NCBI GenBank assembly: GCA_030412945.1
Contig: JAUHJS010000001.1
Span: forward strand, 62,001 to 126,000
Direction of reading: 5' to 3'
Source of the DNA: Shiella aurantiaca
Lineage (GTDB): Bacteria; Bacteroidota; Bacteroidia; Cytophagales; Cyclobacteriaceae
Length of the DNA stretch: 64,000 bases
This document shows positions 8,778 through 17,440 of the stretch, in pieces (the first letter of the stretch is position 1; each line of letters begins with the position of its first letter). The notes beneath the pieces are model-generated. The model was not told the origin of the DNA, searched no databases, and saw only the letters and a program-made list of their open reading frames with translations. A program made the position numbers and the translations under genes.

Positions 8778-10001
8778 TTATTTGAAAGCTGGGATTCCGG
8801 TGATTTCGGCACCTAATATCAGCAAGTGAATGTCGTGTGTTCCCTCGTAGGTCACTACAGATTCAAGGTTCATCATGTGGCGCATCATAGGGTATTCGCC
8901 TGTGATTCCCATACCCCCATGAATCTGACGCGCTTCGCGGGCAATGTTCAAAGCCATTTCTACGCTATTGCGTTTCGCCATCGAGATTTGAGGCGTAGTA
9001 GCCTTTCCTTCGTTCATCAATACGCCCAATCGCCAGTTGAGCAATTGCGCTTTGGTGATTTCAGTAAGCATTTCGGCCAATTTCTTTTGTGTCAATTGGA
9101 AAGAGGCAATCGGTTTATCAAACTGAATACGCTCCATGGCATACCTGCGGGCTGAATCGTAGCAATCCATAGCCGCACCAATAGCTCCCCAGGCAATGCC
9201 AAAACGGGCAGAATCTAGGCACATCATAGGTGCACCCAAGCCACTTTTTCCTGGCAATAGGTTTTCTTTAGGCACTTTCACGTTATCGAACACTAATTCG
9301 CCTGTGCAGCTGGCACGTAGCGACCATTTGCCATGCGTTTCAGGAGTGGAGAATCCTTCCATACCGCGCTCTACAATTAAGCCATGAATACGGCCTTCTT
9401 CGTTTTTCGCCCATACCACCGCAATATCCGCTTTAGGAGAGTTGGAAATCCACATTTTGGCACCATTCAATAAATAGTGGTCGCCCATATCTTTGAAATT
9501 GGTCAGCATACCGCTTGGGTTAGAGCCGTGGTTAGGTTCTGTCAAACCAAAGCAACCCAAATATTCGCCAGAGGCCAGTTTAGGAAGATATTTTTTTCTT
9601 TGTGCCTCACTACCAAACTTATAGATAGGGTACATCACCAATGAACCTTGCACAGAAGCCGTGGAGCGCATGCCGCTATCGCCACGCTCAATTTCCTGCA
9701 TGATAAGTCCGTAAGAGATATAGTCCAATCCACCGCAACCGTACTCGGTAGGAAGGGTAGGGCCGAAAGCACCAATCTCACCAAATTTCTTTACGATTTC
9801 GTAAGGAAAATGGGCATTTTGGCACCATTCTTCAATATTGGGGCTTATTTCTTTTTTAACGAAATCGCGGATGGAGCTTCTGATCAACTTGTGCTCTTCT
9901 GTCAATAGGTCATCTAACTGATAAAAATCAGGAGATTCAAACCTGTCCTGAGAAGCTCTTTTGGCCGATTTTGCATCGGTTGCCATAGAATGTGTAGACA
10001 T
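8778..10001 (-). CDS. Acyl-CoA dehydrogenase, glutaryl-CoA dehydrogenase-like
   Basis: The 407-residue flavoenzyme belongs to the acyl-CoA dehydrogenase family. Blocks in order are DDLLTEEHKLIRSSIRDFV (N-terminal helices), RSTASVQGSLVMYPIYKFGS, GCFGLTEPNHGSNPSGM (FAD/substrate region), QFDKPIASFQLTQKKLAEM and ARQIHGGMGITGEYPMMRH. Near the C-terminus, TYEGTHDIHLLILGAEITG contains the catalytic-base glutamate position of glutaryl-CoA dehydrogenases. The SVQ-S-LVM and EGTHDIH-LILG text matches GCDH better than short-chain acyl-CoA dehydrogenases. If so, it converts glutaryl-CoA to crotonyl-CoA in lysine/tryptophan breakdown. It is divergent from tryptophan 2,3-dioxygenase with 67 bases between start codons. 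Other acyl-CoA substrates remain possible. Confidence 0.88.
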   Translation of the reverse strand: MSTHSMATDAKSAKRASQDRFESPDFYQLDDLLTEEHKLIRSSIRDFVKKEISPNIEEWCQNAHFPYEIVKKFGEIGAFGPTLPTEYGCGGLDYISYGLIMQEIERGDSGMRSTASVQGSLVMYPIYKFGSEAQRKKYLPKLASGEYLGCFGLTEPNHGSNPSGMLTNFKDMGDHYLLNGAKMWISNSPKADIAVVWAKNEEGRIHGLIVERGMEGFSTPETHGKWSLRASCTGELVFDNVKVPKENLLPGKSGLGAPMMCLDSARFGIAWGAIGAAMDCYDSARRYAMERIQFDKPIASFQLTQKKLAEMLTEITKAQLLNWRLGVLMNEGKATTPQISMAKRNSVEMALNIAREARQIHGGMGITGEYPMMRHMMNLESVVTYEGTHDIHLLILGAEITGIPAFK

Positions 10002-10031
10002 GGGTTATTTTGTTTTACTCGTTAATTGTGG

Positions 10032-10064
10032 CAAATTTACAACATTGAAAATAATTCATTGCAA
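10032..10064 (-). promoter_or_regulatory. Candidate promoter for the acyl-CoA dehydrogenase
   Basis: On the minus strand TAAATTTG (10039-10032) fits the Bacteroidota -7 element TAnnTTTG. A TTG at 10064-10062 lies 22 bases upstream, slightly longer than the usual 19. The element is about 30 bases before the ATG at 10001. Confidence 0.4.
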
Positions 10065-10068
10065 ACGT

Positions 10069-11031
10069 ATGAATAAATCCTCTCAAGACCCTGCGATTCT
10101 GGAAAAGCTTGAACTGCTTGAAGCCAAGTTTAACGCCATGGGCCAAGATTTGTCCTCATATTTGGACGGTCTTCTCTATGCCGATTACCTTACGTATTGG
10201 GACTACATCCATTTGGATACCCTGCTGAGCCTACAAACGCCCCGCACACCTTTTCCTGATGAGCAGATTTTTATCACTTATCACCAAATCACCGAGCTAT
10301 ATTTTAAACTGATTTTGGCCGAGATGAGTCAGATTTCGGCTATGGATAGACCCAATGAGAAGGAGTTTTTGATGCGTTTGCAGCGTGTGAACCGCTATTT
10401 TCAGCACTTGGCACACAGTTTCGATATCATGGTAGAGGGTATGGAACCGAGTCAGTTTCTGAAATTCCGCATGTCCTTATTGCCCGCCAGTGGATTTCAA
10501 TCCGCCCAATACCGACTGATTGAAATTCAGGCCTGTCCCTTGATTAATTTGGTACACATCAGTCAGCGCGAAAAGCTGGCCAAGGCCTCTGTTGAAGAGC
10601 AGTATGAGCAGATTTACTGGAAATTTGGCGCTACGGAATTAGCTACCGGGAAGAAAACGCTCACGCTGAACCAGTTTGAGAAAAAGTACAGCGAATCGTT
10701 TATCCAAACGGCCAAAAATTACCTTAGCAGCAACATAGGCTACTTGTACGAAATACATTATAGCAATACCAACCTAAGCGATAAAATCAAGCATGCCTTG
10801 CGCGAATTCGATGTGCTGGCCAATATCAATTGGCCACTTTCGCATTACAAGTCGGCTGTGCGCTACCTGCAAAAAGATCCCGAAGACATTGCCGCTACAG
10901 GAGGAACCAACTGGCAAAAATACTTGCCCCCACGTTTCCAAAAAGTGATGTTCTTCCCTAAACTGTGGGCGGAAGCTGAAACTTCCGAATGGGGAAAAGC
11001 CTGGGTGGTGAAAGAGGTTTTTAATCAATAG
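10069..11031 (+). CDS. kynA: Tryptophan 2,3-dioxygenase
   Basis: This heme enzyme opens the indole ring of L-tryptophan to N-formylkynurenine, the first step of the kynurenine pathway. The 320-residue product contains the TDO blocks DYLTYWDYIHLDTLLSLQTP, FITYHQITELYFKLILAEM (distal-His region), EGMEPSQFLKFRMSLLPASGFQSAQYRLIEI (substrate-binding region with the FR and R positions), and GGTNWQKYLPPRFQKVMFFPKLW at the C-terminus. A longer frame begins at 9961, inside the divergent dehydrogenase gene. I use the ATG at 10069 because family homology begins just after it. No kynureninase or formamidase gene is nearby. Confidence 0.93.
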   Translation: MNKSSQDPAILEKLELLEAKFNAMGQDLSSYLDGLLYADYLTYWDYIHLDTLLSLQTPRTPFPDEQIFITYHQITELYFKLILAEMSQISAMDRPNEKEFLMRLQRVNRYFQHLAHSFDIMVEGMEPSQFLKFRMSLLPASGFQSAQYRLIEIQACPLINLVHISQREKLAKASVEEQYEQIYWKFGATELATGKKTLTLNQFEKKYSESFIQTAKNYLSSNIGYLYEIHYSNTNLSDKIKHALREFDVLANINWPLSHYKSAVRYLQKDPEDIAATGGTNWQKYLPPRFQKVMFFPKLWAEAETSEWGKAWVVKEVFNQ

Positions 11032-11060
11032 TGTTATATTGTACCCTGCAATAAGGTGGT

Positions 11061-12920
11061 ATGAAACATTTTTTTATCTGCATACTATGTGTAATTGGAT
11101 ACGCTGGAAGAGGAGCAATGGCTCAATCTCAGCGCATTAGCCATTATTACGATGCCGATAAGAAATATCTCAAAGAAACCTATTACGTAAGTGAAGGCTC
11201 CAAGCCCGTCATCACAGGCACCTTCACTTCGTATTACCTTACGGGTGGAGTAAAATCTACCGGAAACTACATCAATAATATTTCGCAAGGCGAGTGGAAG
11301 TATTTCTATGAAAATGGAAAACTGAAAATGAAAGGCCCGCTGAAAGACGGCAAGCACTATGGCTACTGGAACTATTATTACGAAAACGGTAACCCTAGCA
11401 TGGAAGGCCGCATATTCGATGAACTGCGCCAAGGCCATTGGAAATTCTATTTTGAAAGTGGGGGTGTAAAAAGTGAAGGTGATTACCTCGATAATCGGAA
11501 AAACGGCATCTGGAATTATTATTACGAAGATGGTATACTGAAAGCCCAAGCCTTTTATAATGACCTCGAAGGTACTTACCGTGAGTTTTACAGCTCTGGC
11601 CAGGTAAAAATGGAAGGCAATACCTACGATAGTAAAAGCGAAGGGCCTTGGACGGAGTATTACGAAAGCGGTATAAAACAAGCGGAGGGAAGTTATAAAG
11701 AAGGCCAAAAATCCGGGTACTGGATCTACTATTATCCCAACGGGAAGCGCTCAGCAGAAGGCGATTACACAGCCGGACAAACGGATGGCAAATGGCTTTA
11801 TTACCACAGCAATGGCAACCTGAGTTCGGAAGGTGTGGAACGCGATGGCCTCAAAGAAGGCTATTGGCGCTTATACAATGAAGATGGTTCTTTTAAAGGA
11901 GAGGGTGTTTTCAGCAAGGGTGGGGGCGATTTCAAAGAATTTTACGATAACGGAAAAATGAAGAGTTATGGTAAAATCGTGAATGGGAAAAATGAAGGGA
12001 AATGGATATACTATTATGAAAATGGAGTGATAGAAGGGGAGTGTGTTTTCGCAAACGGTGAAGGCGAATACGTGGGGTTCTATTCCGATGGAAGCATAAA
12101 AATGCGCGGACAGATTAAAGACGGCATTCGCATAGGTACATGGAAACTCTACGATAAGGATGGTTCGCTGGCAGGCTATTACAAACCCATTTATGAGAAC
12201 AACAAGCCTATTTTCAGGCTTTCCGATGAAAATCTTGTAGATACCTTATCAGCCCAAGCCAATTATCAAAAGCCAGAATATCGGTATAAGGCAAAGAAAA
12301 TCAACAACTTCACTAAGCGGGTAAATGAATTCAAAGGGGTAATAGTTTCTACCAATCCTGGAGGGATGATCTTTGGTAATATTCCTATCAGCGTTGAATA
12401 CTACTTGCAAGAACGCCTAGGTTACGAGCTCTATTTCTTCTACTTACGCAGACCCTTTTTTGAGAGTGATAATAATGTGGATATTAACCAAGATTACTTT
12501 CGAGGCTATGCTTTGGCCTTACGGCAAAAACTCTATCACAAAGACCGAAGATTGGGCATGTTTTACTATGCCCATGAGCTGCGCTTTATCCAACAAAACC
12601 ATTTTCTCAATGTAATCGATTCTACCACGGTTTTGCCTTTTCGCACTTCCTTAAAAGCACGAAACAATAGTTTAGAATACAGCATTCTCATTGGCAGCCG
12701 CCTTATCCGCGATCCAATAGCCTCCGGCCTTACATTAGATGCATTCGTAGGCTTGGGTGTAGGATACCGCATCTGGAATGCGAACTATACCAACAAAGCT
12801 CTTATCGATCCGTATTTTGAGCCTTTTAGCAATCAAAAGTGGTATCCGGCTCCACGGATTGGCTTCACGCTGGGCTATATTTTCAGTGTTTCCAAGCACG
12901 CCAAATCAACCTTTAATTAA
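11061..12920 (+). CDS. Secreted YwqK/MORN-repeat protein with C-terminal barrel-like domain
   Basis: The 619-residue product has a signal peptide (MKHFFICILCVIGYAGRGAMAQ). About 14 tandem repeats of roughly 23 residues follow (pattern G.W.YYYENG....EG.Y.DG...G), spanning residues about 45-375. These are MORN_2/YwqK-type repeats, often labelled as an antitoxin family although most Bacteroidota members are secreted proteins of unknown role. The remaining about 230 residues lack repeats and have the alternating aromatic/hydrophobic pattern of an outer-membrane beta-barrel (FGNIPISVEYYLQERLGYELYFFYL, GYRIWNANY, PRIGFTLGYIF), ending near the C-terminus with a barrel-like strand. A surface or envelope location is inferred. 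It is 30 bases after kynA. Confidence 0.82.
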   Translation: MKHFFICILCVIGYAGRGAMAQSQRISHYYDADKKYLKETYYVSEGSKPVITGTFTSYYLTGGVKSTGNYINNISQGEWKYFYENGKLKMKGPLKDGKHYGYWNYYYENGNPSMEGRIFDELRQGHWKFYFESGGVKSEGDYLDNRKNGIWNYYYEDGILKAQAFYNDLEGTYREFYSSGQVKMEGNTYDSKSEGPWTEYYESGIKQAEGSYKEGQKSGYWIYYYPNGKRSAEGDYTAGQTDGKWLYYHSNGNLSSEGVERDGLKEGYWRLYNEDGSFKGEGVFSKGGGDFKEFYDNGKMKSYGKIVNGKNEGKWIYYYENGVIEGECVFANGEGEYVGFYSDGSIKMRGQIKDGIRIGTWKLYDKDGSLAGYYKPIYENNKPIFRLSDENLVDTLSAQANYQKPEYRYKAKKINNFTKRVNEFKGVIVSTNPGGMIFGNIPISVEYYLQERLGYELYFFYLRRPFFESDNNVDINQDYFRGYALALRQKLYHKDRRLGMFYYAHELRFIQQNHFLNVIDSTTVLPFRTSLKARNNSLEYSILIGSRLIRDPIASGLTLDAFVGLGVGYRIWNANYTNKALIDPYFEPFSNQKWYPAPRIGFTLGYIFSVSKHAKSTFN

Positions 12921-12959
12921 TTTCCGTATCTTGCATGCCTTAAGGATAAATACCTTACC

Positions 12960-14525
12960 ATGACATCTATACTTGAACTTACCCTCACTCCACAGGAGGC
13001 GTATTCTCCTGATTTGTTGGACGCTATCGTTCGCAAACGAATTCCCCAGTCTCACGACTACCGCTTGGCCAAGCGCTCCATTGATGCACGCAGCCGACAA
13101 GTAAAAGTGAACCTTACGCTTTCCGTTTTTCCTAAAGAGGAAATTCCCGCTTTAATTGAGTATCATATTCCAGAAAAACCCGTACAGGCCAAGCATCAGG
13201 CCATAATAGTAGGGGCTGGGCCCGCAGGTTTGTTTGCCGCTTTGCGTTTGCTGGAACTAGGCATAAAACCCATTGTGCTCGAACGAGGCAAAGATGTACA
13301 AGCCCGCAGGCGCGATCTCGCAGCCATCAATAAAGAGCATGTGGTAAATACCGAGTCCAATTATTGCTTTGGAGAAGGTGGAGCAGGTACCTATTCAGAT
13401 GGCAAACTGTATACACGTTCCAAAAAGCGGGGCGATGTTAGGCGTATTCTGGAAATTTTGGTAGCCCATGGCGCTACGCATGAGATTTTGGTCGATGCGC
13501 ATCCGCATATTGGTACCAACAAACTACCCAAACTCGTAGCCGATCTGCGTGAGAGTATCATCCGCTTAGGCGGTGAAGTACATTTCAACACCAAAGTGAC
13601 GGATTTTATTTTGGAAAATGGGGAAATGAAGGGCGTTGTCACCGAAGCTGGAGAAAGGCTTAAAGGCATTGCCGTGATTCTAGCCACCGGCCATTCCGCC
13701 CGCGATATCTTTCATTTATTGCACAATCACAGCATTAGCATTGAAGCTAAACCCTTTGCCTTGGGCGTGCGCATTGAGCATGCCCAATCGCTTATCGATC
13801 AGGTACAATACCATTGCGAAACTGACCGTGGGCCTTATTTGCCCGCTTCGGCTTACAGCCTGGTGCAGCAAACCCAATACAAAGGCGTAGAGCGTGGTGT
13901 GTTTTCCTTTTGTATGTGTCCGGGTGGATTTATCGTACCTGCGGCCACGGCTCCAGGTGAGCTGGTAGTAAATGGCATGAGTCCTTCAAGGCGCGATTCC
14001 CGATTTGCCAATTCGGGAATCGTAGTAGCAGTAGAGTTGGAAGATTTACAAGAATATGCCCATTTCGGGCCACTTGCCGCTATGGAATTCCAAGCCAGTG
14101 TGGAGCGAAAAGCCTGGGAGATGGGTGGAAAAACCCAAGTGGCTCCGGCTCAGCGCATGGTCGATTTTGTGGAAGGGCGTGTTTCTAAAAGCCTGCTGGA
14201 TACCAGCTATCAACCCGGCTTGAAGTCTGTAGATATGCAAGACGTACTGCCACCCTTCATTGCCAAGCGCCTGCAAATGGCCTTCAAAGAATTTGGTAAA
14301 AAAATGAAAGGCTATTATACCAATGAAGCCCAGATTATTGGAGTAGAAAGCCGCACCAGTTCGCCCGTACGTATTCCCCGAAATAAAGAAACCTTGGAAC
14401 ATATCAGTACGTCCCGTTTGTTTCCTTGTGCAGAAGGAGCAGGCTATGCCGGAGGAATCGTTTCTGCGGCCATGGACGGTGAGCGCTGTGCCGAACAAGT
14501 AGCCGCTTTATATGCAAAATACTAA
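12960..14525 (+). CDS. FAD-dependent oxidoreductase (COG2509-type)
   Basis: The 521-residue flavoprotein has an N-terminal non-FAD region of about 75 residues (RIPQSHDYRLAKRSIDARSRQVKVNLTL). This is followed by the dinucleotide-binding motif IIVGAGPAGLFAALRLLELG, ending in an acidic strand (PIVLERG). Further blocks are NYCFGEGGAGTYSDGKLYTR, DAHPHIGTNKLP, VILATGHSARDIFHLL and a C-terminal GAGYAGGIVSAAMDG motif that closes the FAD site. The organisation matches the long uncharacterised FAD-dependent dehydrogenase group found widely in bacteria. The substrate is unknown. It is followed after 3 bases by a CoA-binding protein gene, so the two probably form one transcript. Confidence 0.88.
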   Translation: MTSILELTLTPQEAYSPDLLDAIVRKRIPQSHDYRLAKRSIDARSRQVKVNLTLSVFPKEEIPALIEYHIPEKPVQAKHQAIIVGAGPAGLFAALRLLELGIKPIVLERGKDVQARRRDLAAINKEHVVNTESNYCFGEGGAGTYSDGKLYTRSKKRGDVRRILEILVAHGATHEILVDAHPHIGTNKLPKLVADLRESIIRLGGEVHFNTKVTDFILENGEMKGVVTEAGERLKGIAVILATGHSARDIFHLLHNHSISIEAKPFALGVRIEHAQSLIDQVQYHCETDRGPYLPASAYSLVQQTQYKGVERGVFSFCMCPGGFIVPAATAPGELVVNGMSPSRRDSRFANSGIVVAVELEDLQEYAHFGPLAAMEFQASVERKAWEMGGKTQVAPAQRMVDFVEGRVSKSLLDTSYQPGLKSVDMQDVLPPFIAKRLQMAFKEFGKKMKGYYTNEAQIIGVESRTSSPVRIPRNKETLEHISTSRLFPCAEGAGYAGGIVSAAMDGERCAEQVAALYAKY

Positions 14526-14528
14526 TTT

Positions 14529-14894
14529 ATGAAAAAGACACTGGTAATAGGAGCAACTGACAATCCGAGTCGCTATGCCTACCGAGCGGCTCACATGCTA
14601 AAAGAACACGGCTATGAGATGGTTCCGGTAGGAATCAAAAAAGGAACCGTAGCCGGAGAAGAAATTTTGAATTTACGGGAATCCCCAGCAGTAGAAGCAG
14701 TAGATACACTCACCTTATACCTAGGGCCTCGAAATCAACCAGAATATTATAATTATCTGCTCAGCCTCAAACCTAAGCGTATCATTTTCAATCCGGGTAC
14801 GGAAAATCCCGAACTGGATAAATTGGCGCGAGCCCAGGGAATAGAAACAGAAGAAGCCTGCACCTTGGTGCTGCTGAGTACCCATCAGTACTAA
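14529..14894 (+). CDS. CoA-binding domain protein (YccU-like)
   Basis: The 121-residue, single-domain Rossmann-fold protein starts KKTLVIGATDNPSRYAYRAAHMLKEHGYEMVPVGIKKG, the nucleotide-binding opening of CoA_binding_2 proteins. It ends with a typical IIFNPGTENPEL...GIETEEACTLVLL block. Free-standing members bind CoA, but their role is not known. It lies 3 bases after the FAD oxidoreductase and directly before a strong terminator, so it is the last gene of that unit. Confidence 0.9.
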   Translation: MKKTLVIGATDNPSRYAYRAAHMLKEHGYEMVPVGIKKGTVAGEEILNLRESPAVEAVDTLTLYLGPRNQPEYYNYLLSLKPKRIIFNPGTENPELDKLARAQGIETEEACTLVLLSTHQY

Positions 14895-14896
14895 AC

Positions 14897-14926
14897 GAAA
14901 AAAGGAAGCCTAGGCTTCCTTTTTTT
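14897..14926. terminator. Bidirectional terminator
   Basis: The near-perfect palindrome has AAAAAAGGAAG and CTTCCTTTTTT arms around a CCTAGG centre. It sits between the plus-strand CoA-binding gene and the convergent TerB-like gene, and has a T-run in both directions. Confidence 0.92.
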
Positions 14927-14943
14927 ATGTTTTTACAATCCAA

Positions 14944-15339
14944 TCAACGATTGCTTAATTTTCTTAGTTTGGCTTTTAACGACTCGCGATCTGAGGTGAT
15001 GCTAGGGTCACTGTAGATTTTGGCCGATAGCTCAGAAACTGCAGCTTTCTTGTAGCCTAGTTTTTCTGACATCTCTTCGCAGAACACAATCTCACTTTTG
15101 TACACCTTACCATCTATCTTCATCAACTGCACTAAGCTGTACAGGTATTCAAAGCGCTGGTCTTCCGATAAGGTATCAAGCGGGCCCAAAGGGCGTGGAT
15201 TTTTCATAAGCTCATCCACCTCTTCATCGGTAAGTCCATTGGCCTTACCAATCTGATGAATCATTTTTACTTCTTTCTCGGCCAACTCGTTGTCAGTAGT
15301 GGCAAGTTGAATCAACATTTTTAATTGTGTCTGTACCAT
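14944..15339 (-). CDS. TerB-like helical protein
   Basis: The 131-residue, all-helical product lacks a signal peptide. The first half (LKMLIQLATTDNELAEKEVKMIHQIGKANGLTDEEVDELM) and the second half (YLYSLVQLMKIDGKVYKSEIVFCEEMSEKLGY) both carry the acidic D-G/N-E..E pattern of TerB-family domains, which may bind metal. The name comes from tellurite resistance operons, but isolated copies in Bacteroidota have no known link to tellurite. A second, more distant relative is at 31240-31680. The 259 bases upstream hold no gene and I see no convincing promoter there. Confidence 0.75.
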   Translation of the reverse strand: MVQTQLKMLIQLATTDNELAEKEVKMIHQIGKANGLTDEEVDELMKNPRPLGPLDTLSEDQRFEYLYSLVQLMKIDGKVYKSEIVFCEEMSEKLGYKKAAVSELSAKIYSDPSITSDRESLKAKLRKLSNR

Positions 15340-15598
15340 AAAAAATTTATTGAGCGAAGGGGTTTACATCTGAATTTTGAACAAGTTAAAAAGTTTTTCG
15401 GAAAAATAAATCAATACCCTTAATTGTTGGGGCAATATTTTACACAAAAGTGCGATTTTATTTACCTACGCAAACTTGAGTCAACAAATCGGTGTTTCCT
15501 ACGCGGGGTACAATAGGAATTTAGGAAAAGAAAGACCCTTTCAATACCGTTTTAAGCGTGTATATTGAATCGAAATTCCTCAAAACTGACCACATTTC

Positions 15599-17440
15599 AT
15601 GCATATAGTACATTGGTTGAAAAATAGGCTAAAAGCGCATAATCCGGCTAGCTATTTTGAAAAATACCGAGCTTTCAAAAATCTCCCTCCCTTCTTAGTC
15701 ATGATTTGGCGTACCCATCCGTGGATGGCGGCAGCCAATGTGGGGCTCAGGGGAATAAAATCCGTTATTCCAGTCTCTCAACTCTACTTGGGTAAACTGA
15801 TAGTAGATGAAGTACTGGCACTCACACAATCGGAAGGTGATCTCAACAGGCTTTATCTCTGGGTAGGTTTAGAACTGGGCATTACCATTATTTCCGACTT
15901 GCTGGCACGCCTAATCACACTCACAGATAGCCTCTTGGGCGATTTGTTTGCCAACAAAACCTCGGTTCAGCTCATGGAGCATGCCGGACAGCTAGACCTA
16001 GATCAGTTTGAAGATTCGGCCTTTTATGACAAGTTGGAACGCGCCCGTAGGCAAACCATTGGCCGAACCATGCTTATGTCGCAGGTGCTCAGCCAATTGC
16101 AAGATATTTTCACCATCCTCTTTCTTGCAGCGGGTTTGGTGGTTTTCAGTCCATGGCTCATCCTACTTCTGCTGATTGCGGTAATTCCGGCCTTTTTGGG
16201 AGAAACCCATTTCAATGAAAAAAGCTACTCTTTGGTGCGCAGCTGGACACCCGAGCGCAGAGAACTCGACTACCTGCGCTATACCGGGGCCAGTGATGAA
16301 ACCGCCAAAGAAATCAAGATATTCGGCCTTTCCAATTTCCTGATTGAGCGCTTTCGCGTACTCTCCGATAAGTTTTACAACGCCAACAAAGCCATTGCCA
16401 CCAAGCGTGCCTGGTGGGGAATCGTACTGGCAGCCTTGGGGACCTTGGGCTATTATAGCGCCTATGTGTTTATCATCCAACAAACTATTTCAGGTAGCCT
16501 TACACTAGGCGAGCTGATTTTCTTAAGTACATCTTTCGCCCGTTTACGCGGTTTACTGGAAACCTTCCTTTCACGCTTCAGCAGCATGACGGAAGGCGCT
16601 TTGTACTTGCAGGATTTCTTTGAGTTCTTCCAGTTACAACCCCGCATTCAGGCCTCTGTTCAGGGGATTCCATTCCCAAGGTCTATCAAAGAAGGTTTTG
16701 TGTTTGAGAATGTGAGCTTTAAATACGATAAGGTACCGAATTACGCACTTAGGCATTTATCCTTCACCCTAAAAGCAGGAGAAAAACTGGCTCTTGTGGG
16801 CGAAAACGGAGCCGGAAAAACCACTTTGGTAAAATTGCTGGCCCGATTATACGACCCCACCGAAGGGCGAATCCTGCTGGATGGGCGTGATTTGCGGGAA
16901 TATAATGTAGAAGACCTGAGGCGGGAAATCGGGGTTATTTTTCAGGACTTTGTAAAATTTCAGCTGATTGCATCGGAGAATATTGCCGTAGGCCGCATTG
17001 AAGAGAAAACTCAGATGCAGAAAATCCAACACTCAGCTCAGCTCAGTTTGGCCGATCAAGTGATTGAAAAGCTACCTCAAAAGTATGAGCAAATGATAGG
17101 CAAACGCTTTGCTGATGGGGTAGACCTCTCGGGCGGACAATGGCAAAAGATTGCGCTTGGAAGAGCCTATATGCGCGATTCGCAAATCTTGATTTTGGAC
17201 GAGCCTACAGCCGCCTTGGATGCCCGGGCAGAGTTTGAGGTATTCCAGCGCTTTGCCGACCTTACCAAAGGAAAAACAGCCGTGTTGATTTCTCATCGCT
17301 TTTCCACCGTTCGTATGGCCGACAGGATATTGGTAATAGAAAATGGAGCCGCACTGGAGATAGGAAGTCATGAAGAATTACTTGCCAAAGACGGACGTTA
17401 TGCCGAACTTTTCCACCTTCAAGCAGCTGGCTACCGATGA
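15599..17440 (+). CDS. ABC transporter, fused permease and ATPase (exporter half-transporter)
   Basis: The 613-residue protein has a six-helix transmembrane domain (residues about 25-330) and a C-terminal nucleotide-binding domain (about 360-600). The ATPase has Walker A GENGAGKTT, Q-loop IFQDFVKFQ, signature LSGGQWQK, Walker B ILILDEPTAALD and the H-loop LISHRFST. It is an MsbA/peptide-exporter-like half-transporter that would work as a dimer. The substrate is unknown. It overlaps the next gene by ATGA (17437-17440), so a shared function with the DUF3108 protein is plausible. Confidence 0.93.
   Translation: MHIVHWLKNRLKAHNPASYFEKYRAFKNLPPFLVMIWRTHPWMAAANVGLRGIKSVIPVSQLYLGKLIVDEVLALTQSEGDLNRLYLWVGLELGITIISDLLARLITLTDSLLGDLFANKTSVQLMEHAGQLDLDQFEDSAFYDKLERARRQTIGRTMLMSQVLSQLQDIFTILFLAAGLVVFSPWLILLLLIAVIPAFLGETHFNEKSYSLVRSWTPERRELDYLRYTGASDETAKEIKIFGLSNFLIERFRVLSDKFYNANKAIATKRAWWGIVLAALGTLGYYSAYVFIIQQTISGSLTLGELIFLSTSFARLRGLLETFLSRFSSMTEGALYLQDFFEFFQLQPRIQASVQGIPFPRSIKEGFVFENVSFKYDKVPNYALRHLSFTLKAGEKLALVGENGAGKTTLVKLLARLYDPTEGRILLDGRDLREYNVEDLRREIGVIFQDFVKFQLIASENIAVGRIEEKTQMQKIQHSAQLSLADQVIEKLPQKYEQMIGKRFADGVDLSGGQWQKIALGRAYMRDSQILILDEPTAALDARAEFEVFQRFADLTKGKTAVLISHRFSTVRMADRILVIENGAALEIGSHEELLAKDGRYAELFHLQAAGYR

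Noticed and set aside
9961-10068. N-terminal extension of tryptophan dioxygenase
   Set aside because: The extension overlaps the divergent dehydrogenase coding sequence and is unlike the family. The start at 10069 fits.
11085-11708. 207-codon open frame on the minus strand
   Set aside because: It is a shadow of the MORN repeats: its low-complexity Phe/Ile/Val pattern comes from the repetitive tyrosine- and glycine-rich codons of the real gene on the other strand.
11280-12180. Periodic DNA repeats that might suggest a CRISPR or tandem repeat array
   Set aside because: The roughly 69-base period is the codon-level trace of 23-residue protein repeats, with variable sequence and no spacers.
14046-14498. 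150-codon frame on the minus strand
   Set aside because: It lies entirely inside the FAD oxidoreductase gene, has no recognisable product and no start context.
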